Shown piece by piece: positions 57,185-64,000 of a stretch of DNA of 64,000 nt. A program made the translations under genes and the position numbers. Origin of the DNA: Fasciola hepatica (taxonomy: Eukaryota; Platyhelminthes; Trematoda; Plagiorchiida; Fasciolidae); NCBI GenBank assembly GCA_948099385.1, contig CANUEZ040000028.1, positions 3,534,001 through 3,598,000 of the forward strand, given 5' to 3'. Position 1 is the first letter of the stretch, and every line of letters starts with the position of its first letter. The notes beneath the pieces were generated by a model. It had not been told where the DNA came from. It ran no database searches and saw only the letters and a list, made by a program, of their open reading frames with translations.

Positions 57185-59362
57185 TTAGTATCCCAGGCCC
57201 AGTTCGTAGGCTCGGGTAATAGACATGTAGGGATCATGCATACGGATCAGTTTTTGGACAGTTAGATGTTTATTTATTTCTTTTTTGAATAATAAAGAGG
57301 CCGAAGACATTGACCTAAGTCGAGGTGGGAGTTTGTTCCAGAGGGAAGAATATTTAACAATAAAGAAGTTTGACCGCATCGCAGTCCTGGATACTGGAAT
57401 CAAGACCATAGAGTCCCTATGTCGTAAAGAATAGTTGGAGGGAGTTTTGACCTGGGGGGCTGAATTGCAAGATGTACGTTTTACAATATTGCAAAAGAAA
57501 GACAGGTTCATTCGTAGACGGCGCAGCCATAGGGGCTCTAGGTGCAATATTTCACACCTTTCCATATAATTTAAAGGCGAGGAATATCCTAGTAGTTGTT
57601 TGGTAAATCTACGTTGTACATTCTCAATTGCAAATCTGTCAATCTGCCGCATGTTAGAAAAGACGACAGTGCAATATTCCAGAAGTGGTCTGACATGAGT
57701 TTTAAAAATGCTTAGCTTGCTCTCTGTAAGACTGAAGGTTCTATTAATCAGACCAATTAGCCGTCTAGCTTTAGCAACCTGCACGGCCGAATGTTCGGAG
57801 AAATTAAATGTACAAGAATATTGTAGTCCCAAGTCCCTTACCTCCGGACTGTTGGGGATGAACTGATCATAAATTTTAAACGTTCCTGCGGGAACCTGAC
57901 ACTTATACATAAGGATACAACTTTTGGCAGCGGAGAATTTCATCAACCATTGGTTGCTCCATGAGTCTAGCGATAGTAAATCGCTCGTTATGCTAGCAAT
58001 GGTAGAAGCTAAGGCGTCAGGTTCAAAGGAGTACATAATTTTTATGTCATCTGCAAAAAGGAACGCAGCCCCGTGTGTGATGACGTTGAAAATGTCATTA
58101 ACATATATAAGAAAAAGTAAGGGACCTAGTACACTACCCTGAATAACTCCACTAGTAACTGGTCGAGGTGATGATAAACTGCCATCAACGTCCACCACCT
58201 GCTTTCGGGATGTTAGATATGATGAAAACCAACTCAGGATCGGGTCAACAATTCCGTAGGTTTTCATCTTCGCCATGAGCCTATTGTGGGATACTCGATC
58301 GAAAGCTTTAGTCATGTCAAGGAGGATTACAATCACTGATTTACCACTGTTAGTGGCCGTAGTTATTAGGTTAAGGAAGTCACACATACAGGTGGCACAG
58401 GATCGTTTTTGAAGAAAACCGTGCTGTCCAGTGTTAATGAGGTTATTGTTTAGTAAATGAGTTGTCAGCTTATTTTTTATCAGTCTTTCCATAATTCGGG
58501 AAACTATAGGGGTGTGGTTCACTGGTCGATAGTTGGTTAGGTCCTGGCGTGAACCTTTCTTAAGAATTGGGATAATAACTGATGTTTTCCAATGGGAGGG
58601 GAAAACGCTACTGCTCATAGATAAATTAAAAACCTTTGATAGCAAGAATGGGATATCAGTGCCACCTAGACTAAAAGTAGCCGGTGGTACGGCATCTGGC
58701 CCGGGGTGGTATGACCTCCTAATTTTAGTTAGCTGTACTGTTAAGTCGTTCGGGTGAAATGTAACCGCTGAGAACTGTGCAGATGTCAGCGGCTCAACGT
58801 GATATAGGCATGGGGAGTCATCGGTCGTTAGAGACGAAGCAAAATAGGCACTGAATGCCTCGGAGATCTCTTGGGAGTTCGTTATATAATTGTTGTTATA
58901 TATAACGGATGAGATAGGAGAACTGCACTGGCTGTTTCTCAGCTTCATCAGCTTAGATAAAGCTTCGGACCTCTTGGGGTGACTCAGCGCCCTTAATTCC
59001 TGTTTTTTACTGCGGGACATTTCAATCAATTTCATAGAATTAGATAAACGGTTCATTTGCAAGAACAACGAAAAGTCTCTCGACCTAAGGAATTTGCGTT
59101 GTAGCATAGAAAGCTTCTGCTTTAGTCGACAAAAACTGTTTGGTTTATCTCGTCCAGGTAGACCTTGGGTTGGGGTGATTACGTCAAGACATGCTTTTAG
59201 TGTGGAGTAAAGATGATCCACCACGGTATGCAAGTCATCAGATAAAAAAAGTATCCCAGTTCTGCGAGCGAATGAGTGAGGGTAATTGATTCCAGCTAGC
59301 TTGGTGGAACGGTCTTTTAACGGTTGGTTTGTGAACGGTTCGTGCTGGCACTGAAAACTCAC
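57185..59362 (-). CDS. LINE F ORF2 C-terminal part: reverse transcriptase
   Basis: Open frame of 725 codons; the first ~35 codons overlap the endonuclease frame and are probably out of frame. RT motifs in order: YHPGPDAVPPATFSLGG, WKTSVIIPILKKGSRQDLTN, NTGQHGFLQKRSCATCMCDF, VIVILLDMTKAFDRVSHNRL (motif A), SGVIQGSVLGPLLFLIYVND (motif B), AFLFADDIKIMYSF (motif C, near 58046-58057) and RPLLEYCTVVFSNM. The C-terminus (SLWNKLPPRLRSM) is the usual CR1-type ending. No stop interrupts it. This is the only RT in the window with a complete, uninterrupted catalytic domain that was not saved by joining frames. Confidence 0.9.
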   Translation of the reverse strand: MSFQCQHEPFTNQPLKDRSTKLAGINYPHSFARRTGILFLSDDLHTVVDHLYSTLKACLDVITPTQGLPGRDKPNSFCRLKQKLSMLQRKFLRSRDFSLFLQMNRLSNSMKLIEMSRSKKQELRALSHPKRSEALSKLMKLRNSQCSSPISSVIYNNNYITNSQEISEAFSAYFASSLTTDDSPCLYHVEPLTSAQFSAVTFHPNDLTVQLTKIRRSYHPGPDAVPPATFSLGGTDIPFLLSKVFNLSMSSSVFPSHWKTSVIIPILKKGSRQDLTNYRPVNHTPIVSRIMERLIKNKLTTHLLNNNLINTGQHGFLQKRSCATCMCDFLNLITTATNSGKSVIVILLDMTKAFDRVSHNRLMAKMKTYGIVDPILSWFSSYLTSRKQVVDVDGSLSSPRPVTSGVIQGSVLGPLLFLIYVNDIFNVITHGAAFLFADDIKIMYSFEPDALASTIASITSDLLSLDSWSNQWLMKFSAAKSCILMYKCQVPAGTFKIYDQFIPNSPEVRDLGLQYSCTFNFSEHSAVQVAKARRLIGLINRTFSLTESKLSIFKTHVRPLLEYCTVVFSNMRQIDRFAIENVQRRFTKQLLGYSSPLNYMERCEILHLEPLWLRRLRMNLSFFCNIVKRTSCNSAPQVKTPSNYSLRHRDSMVLIPVSRTAMRSNFFIVKYSSLWNKLPPRLRSMSSASLLFKKEINKHLTVQKLIRMHDPYMSITRAYELGLGY

Positions 59363-60443
59363 ATTTTACCGGCAAGTGGTCACAACCTGGGATGCTGTTC
59401 ACGATAGATGTGTGCACGCGAGATAATCCTACCGTAAAAATGAGATCAAGGATGCTACTGCCTCTAGTTGGGCACATCACATGTTGAGTCCATCCTCCTA
59501 AACGAATGCTGGTCAAGAAGTGTATTAAGTGATGTGGAGCTTTCAAAGTGGACCAACGTATGCCTGGTGCGTTAAAGTCGCCGGCCACCAGTTTTGGGCC
59601 GGGTATGTCCGCAACAACGTTTAACGCCTCTATGATAGGCAGAAAGTCGTTTTGACTAGTATTCGGGGGGCGGTAGATGCAACTAACAATGAAGTCAGAA
59701 CATCCTGTAGTGACCTGTAGCCAAACTGAATCCGGCAAGTTATCGAGTATGGGGTGCTGAAATATTTTCGCTCGCATGTTTTGTCTTACATATATAAGAC
59801 AGCCTCCCCCTCTCTGAGTGAGTCTATTTTTCCTGAAAGCTTGATATCCGGTGATAGCGATATCCTCGTTTGGAGTGTTGTCTGTCAACCAGGTTTCGGT
59901 AATTAAAATAAGATCGTAATCAGACGTGAGCAGTAATATACGCAGCATTCGCATCTTATTCACTATTGAGCGTGCATTCAGCATAAACAATGAGAACTGT
60001 TTAGTGGAGTCAAGGTTAACGTTAAGATCTTTATAGGATTCCGAAATTGCATTTGCTGAAGGCGGATCGGATGACGCAATCAGTATTCCTTGAGATGGAG
60101 TAGTCGGTAATGTGGATGGTGAAATAAGCTGAGTAGAAACACCTGGCGTGGCAGTCATCTTGGTTTTTAAGCTAAGCCGGGTGTGGCTAGAACTGATGAG
60201 ATTCGTTAGATTGGAAGCATGTCGGCGGTTGGTAAGTCTACTTAGCGCGGAACAACACCGCGAAAGATCACTATCGAGTGCTTTACTATTGGTAGATACT
60301 GGTGGCTGGGGCGTATAAATATGAGGAGGGAGGGTTAAGTAGCTGTTAAGTGGGAAAGAAAAAGGACGTGTAGCAGCCTCAGGTATCTTGGCACCTGCCA
60401 TCATCCCACTTCGGACTATGAATATGATTGCGAAAGTCCACAC
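59238..60443 (-). CDS. LINE F ORF2 N-terminal part: AP-type endonuclease
   Basis: Open frame of 401 codons. After about 150 residues of Ser/Pro/Thr-rich lead, the endonuclease begins at FSLFMLNARSIVNKMRML, continues with LILITETWLTDN (catalytic Glu), GGGCLIYVRQNM, KLVAGDFNAPGIRWS (catalytic Asp and Asn), SSILDLIFTVGLSRV, and ends with PGCDHLPVKCEFS (the Asp-His pair). This enzyme nicks target DNA to prime reverse transcription. The last ~20 codons after the A7 tract are out-of-frame readthrough. The start may lie further downstream, because the first Met is preceded by no clear context. Confidence 0.86.
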   Translation of the reverse strand: MWTFAIIFIVRSGMMAGAKIPEAATRPFSFPLNSYLTLPPHIYTPQPPVSTNSKALDSDLSRCCSALSRLTNRRHASNLTNLISSSHTRLSLKTKMTATPGVSTQLISPSTLPTTPSQGILIASSDPPSANAISESYKDLNVNLDSTKQFSLFMLNARSIVNKMRMLRILLLTSDYDLILITETWLTDNTPNEDIAITGYQAFRKNRLTQRGGGCLIYVRQNMRAKIFQHPILDNLPDSVWLQVTTGCSDFIVSCIYRPPNTSQNDFLPIIEALNVVADIPGPKLVAGDFNAPGIRWSTLKAPHHLIHFLTSIRLGGWTQHVMCPTRGSSILDLIFTVGLSRVHTSIVNSIPGCDHLPVKCEFSVPARTVHKPTVKRPFHQASWNQLPSLIRSQNWDTFFI

Positions 60444-61510
60444 AAAGTTTATTTAACTTTTAATGACTACTTTTGCGCTGGCTACCCGAAAGCTGCTTGC
60501 CTTTGCGTTTCACTACAATTGTATTGCTTATAAAAGAGCTAAAATTTGCGTGCTTGTTGAACAAGACATTTACGTGTCAGTAAGTGCGAGTTCTGCTTTC
60601 ATTCCGAGCAATTCGATCGTCGCACACATTCTGTTACCAGTCGCTTCAAGATGAGGAAAATGAATCCATCAATCCACCCGTGTGAAGCAAATCTTTTGAA
60701 TTATTCACCAATGTAGCAGACAATCTTTCGTTTACTCGAGCATTGAAAAAAGGCGGTACCGGAGCCGACAACCGATGGCAAGGAGTCACAGAAGTTTTCC
60801 TACTTTGAGTGCTTGTCACTCTCTGTTTGCTCGAGGTCCCTTTTTCTCTGGTCCACTTGGGTAATGCCGTAGGGCGAGCGAATCAACCCCCTTTCGCAGC
60901 CGACCATGAGTGGCATATGACGGTGGGGCCGGGTTACATAAGCTACACCTCTCATCAGGTGGCACCACAACTGGACACAGACGTCGACCGAAAGCAACGG
61001 CAAAGGCGGAATTGATAGACAACAGAGCTTTTGGCCTTCCGGTGGTCTTGCTTCGTTAGGAGGAGCATACAGCCAAGTGTGGCGGTAAACACGAAGTCGG
61101 TCCATCAAGCTGTCAGAAGGAATCAGATGACCCATCAGTGCAACCTGGAACACCGACCAGAGTGGGAACGAGAGTTGCGCTATACACAAATGAGCCATGA
61201 CAACCAGCTTCGCCTCACAGTTGGTATTGATTCCGTTGCAAATCCAGCCACAATATTACCACTGCTAATGTTGCACTGCGGACAGCCCATCAATCTCGGA
61301 TAAATAAATTAGCATAAATTATAAAATAATAAATTAATTACACGAAAGGTCGATACTTATTGGGTATACACAAAAGCTAGACGTGTATTCCGTCTACGTG
61401 ACTACTCCTTCCAGCAAATATTTTGTGGATGTCTCACTTTTCCTTCCCGCGTGAGGTGAGCTCCAATACCTTTCCAACCAAGTTATCCCTGTCGGTGTTA
61501 ACCTGGCTGA
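60444..61510. other. Unassigned; 5' flank of LINE F
   Basis: May include the LINE F 5' untranslated region. Short frames on both strands at 60.8-61.3 kb carry no motif I recognise. Confidence 0.4.
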
Positions 61511-61514
61511 TAAT

Positions 61515-61695
61515 AACTAATAACAATAATAATGGTGTATTTTTTGACCGCGGCCAAGACTCACACATAGGGCATGATCAGGAGAAACAGAAGTACGTAA
61601 CAATATAAGGTATCCATAACCTTGGAATTTAAGAATAACTCCGTAGCACAAATAAAACGATAAAACTGGACAGTGTTTGATTGAAATAAAGTGGA
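61515..61695 (+). repeat. Diverged copy of inverted-repeat interior
   Basis: Shares an ordered series with 48090-48290: AATAATGGTGTATTT, GACCGCGGCCAAGA (GACCGGGATCAAGA there), AGGGCATGATCA, then AAGGTATCCATAAC (AAGGTATTCACAAA) and GGACAGTGTTTGA. Roughly two thirds identical by eye. It shows the 475-bp repeat is a dispersed family, not unique to the 47.9-53.2 kb unit. Confidence 0.6.
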
Positions 61696-61699
61696 CGAT

Positions 61700-63361
61700 T
61701 GTAAACCACTTTCAAACTCGGGGAGAGCGTTGTGGATAGCTTAAAGAACATTAGAATGCTGATAGAAGCGATATTGGAGAATGTTAAAAGCGCAGCTTTC
61801 ACAGGAACCAGTAAAGCAACAGGCTTCAGACATCACAAAATGGACAGAGAGTGTGATTTATGGGTGCCGGAAAATGGCTGCGACTGGTAAGGGCCTGCAG
61901 AAGAAGATTGGAGGGTGCAACCACTGGATATTTGGGGGAAGAATAAAGAGGAACCGGGTGAGAGAGTTACCGAAAGGCACGGCTAAAAATAAAGTCCGCA
62001 TGGGGCTACCACAGTGCAGCCAGAGATGACAGCGGAATATAGAAGACTGATACAACAATGAACAACTAATTGTGGAAGGAGCCTGTGATATGAATTCATG
62101 TGAGTCAGACGTGATAATAAGGTAGACCTTTATGTATGGGTAATTTCATTGCCTTGTGTAAATTCACACGTTGGCAAAACATTTCGCAAGGAATACGACG
62201 TATTTTGAGCAGCATGAACTGTGTATGTAAGTAGAAAAGACTTTCAAAGAGGAACCCTCAGGAAAACAGACCATCGGAGACGAATTCTACCGATGCGACC
62301 AAGCAAATGTGTGGAGATTATGAGGGGAAGGGAAACAGTTGTGTCTGGGACAAGGCCAGACCCAAAGGAACAGCAGAAATTGGAAGATTGTGAAGTTATG
62401 ATTTTCTGCATACGTGATAAAAGAAATAATAACCAAGTTCTGATCGGCTACCAATGGCTGATATTTTGTTTCCTAAAGACCTTGGTTGCCGTTGGCGTCA
62501 CGGCAAGAATGGTGAGATAGGCAGGTAAAAGAAATGGTTTGAATAAATGGGGAGGGTGGTTTGAGAACGGAACGGAGAGGGCTAGATTCCGGTCATTGAT
62601 TTCCTGCTTCAAAGCAGAAAGAATTGAACTGATTGTATAGAGTAGGGTAAATAGATGTTGAGCGGGTGTGGGGTGATGACTGGTGTCAGAAACTCACTCT
62701 GCGATTTGATACAACTTTCGTGAGTGACCGTTACCCCGATCATAGGATCATGATCAGTGGTAAGCCTCGCAAGGTGACCCATATAACGCCAGCAGTCCTG
62801 AGTGAAGGTTTAAACCATTGTCAATTACATTGATCAAATCGTTTAGCCCGTACGGTAATCCGGGAGTGAAGTCGAGTTGGCTGATGGCTACCCAGGCCAA
62901 GTAAGATCTGAAAGAGTCTAGGAGTGCGGCAGTCTGGAGAGTGTTCCAGCTGTGGTTTAAAGTTTTATTAGAAACCATACAATGATCATTTTGTTACCCG
63001 AAGGCCAGTGGGCCAATCTATATGGAAGCAACGGACGGAGACCGGTAGTTTTGTACGGTAGCTGGATGATAATAGAAATGTGGGGCAAAATTAGGCACAG
63101 GCTTAGCCGAAGTGCAAAATAATTTATTCGTTATGCAGTGGATGAGGGGAGGGGGCCCATTTCAGAGAAAGGAATAAAACAACTGAAGAGGGTGGGTTCG
63201 GGAAAGGAAATGTGAAAAAAGGAAGACAGCAGTCTGGTTGATGCGCCGGTTGTGGGTGGGGACGGTGAAAATAATGGAAAGGAAAGAAAATACTCGGATT
63301 TGGGGTGAAGTTTCTTCACGTGGATGCGAGCTTGCTGGTTCTCCTTGGGGTCATGAGAAAT
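61700..63361. other. Unassigned; possibly 3' part or LTR of BEL/Pao copy H
   Basis: It follows the minus-strand BEL/Pao piece at the right edge and so may be its 3' untranslated region or LTR, but no LTR ends or second LTR are visible. A minus-strand frame at 63412-63131 continues from the repeated segment (MLKVCKDLIPPGIRKLL) into Pro/Ser/Phe-rich sequence and is probably not a gene. Confidence 0.4.
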
Positions 63362-64000
63362 CAGAAGCTTACGGATTCCGGGCGGAATGAGGTCTTTACA
63401 CACTTTGAGCATGTTCGCAGATCATTGAGTCCAGGTTAGGAAAGAATAATAATCTGCGTGATAAGACTCAAGTTTATGGAAAAAAGTGCGAGGAAAGCAC
63501 GATGAGATCGTGCAGTTTTTGCCTGGAACCGGAGAATTAAGTAGAAGTGAGCATCTATAGGTAAAGAACAAGGCATATTTTTAAGGATTTACTGTCAGTA
63601 AGCTTTTTGGTTGGGTAATTAAGTCAACTACGTAGCAGACGAACCATTGCTGACTTTGGACATTACTATTAGTCAGTTCCATGGAAACCATACGTAACTA
63701 CCGATTCCGGATCAGTTTACTCTGAGTTTTTCTTGACAGTGGACCATCCGTGCCTTTCTCTTCACCGATGACAATTATTCCACTTTCCATCGCTTTAAAA
63801 AGGTGTCTGCTAGCAAGTGAACCCTCCCTCAAAGCCCCATGCAAAACAGAGGAAAATCTATGCGATCCTTCAGGGTTCCGTCACCTGTCAGTGATAGGAT
63901 CTCAAACGGCGTGACAACATTCAAACCGCTAACTTTCTCCGCCAAAGGAAGCAAGTGTCTATTTTTAATTATTCTGTCCACTTCGGCCAGAAATGCTGGA
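63362..64000 (-). pseudogene. BEL/Pao copy H, integrase end, inverted copy of G
   Basis: The minus strand from the window edge reads the same C-terminal integrase frame as copy G (VDRIIKNRH..., VVTPFEILSLTGDG, stop at 63829-63831), then the shared 3' untranslated sequence to 63362. It differs from 47274-47912 by only a few bases. The remainder of H would lie beyond the right edge. Confidence 0.85.

Larger units (their letters stand above)
57185..60443 (-). mobile_element. CR1-like LINE F, nearly intact ORF2
   Basis: A minus-strand LINE whose endonuclease (60443-59238) and RT (59362-57185) parts are each fully open and overlap by about 125 bp in different frames. One single-base difference in a run of seven A (near 59246-59252, plus strand) would account for the break. 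No ORF1 was found upstream; 60444-60800 has no long frame. LINE I at 36-37 kb is an old relative. Confidence 0.88.

Noticed and set aside
1..64000. Host exons, tRNA or rRNA genes, CRISPR arrays, operons
   Set aside because: No conserved non-transposon domain, no complete cloverleaf outside the SINE-like heads, and no regularly spaced direct repeats with unique spacers were found; the sequence is eukaryotic.

Overview
The window looks like repeat-packed nuclear DNA of a flatworm, most likely a tapeworm or fluke. The basis is the mix of families: BEL/Pao and Ty3/Gypsy LTR elements, CR1-like and RTE-like LINEs, a Penelope-like element with a GIY-YIG domain, and tRNA-headed short repeats carrying hammerhead-ribozyme cores of the kind known from schistosomes. 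The species cannot be fixed from the sequence alone. I found no convincing host gene, rRNA, functional tRNA or CRISPR array; nearly all recognisable coding sequence is transposon-derived.

Layout. 1-6762 is a nest. The end of BEL/Pao copy A (+) closes with a 379-bp LTR that abuts, with no gap, the interior of BEL/Pao copy B (-). B starts with its own LTR inside a Ty3/Gypsy gag remnant. 6763-8511 is mostly unassigned and ends in a (TA)n tract. 8888-12911 is a CR1-like LINE (E, -) with an intact PHD-finger ORF1 and a damaged ORF2. 13248-18762 is a third copy (C, +) of the same BEL/Pao family; its LTR abuts a second CR1-like LINE (D, -). 20.1-33.2 kb holds worn RTE-like and CR1-like pieces in both orientations. 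33-38.6 kb is poor in signal, apart from a decayed relative of LINE F at 36.3-37.4 kb.

38597-42414 is a near-perfect 3.8-kb palindrome of two Penelope-like copies. 43.5-47.4 kb is a very old BEL/Pao copy (G). 47914-53219 is bounded by ~475-bp inverted repeats and holds two tRNA-like/hammerhead short repeats plus a fossil reading frame with a damaged PHD-like end. 57185-60443 is the freshest LINE (F, -), with one apparent frameshift. The last 639 bp are an inverted, nearly identical copy of 47274-47912.

How it fits together. Autonomous elements (BEL/Pao A-C, LINE E, LINE F, Penelope) supply integrase, endonuclease and reverse transcriptase. The tRNA-headed repeats encode no protein and would depend on LINE machinery. 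Points most worth checking: the hammerhead repeats, the Penelope palindrome, a BEL/Pao family whose in-frame stops are all TGA (two of them shared by separate copies), and the inverted-repeat unit.
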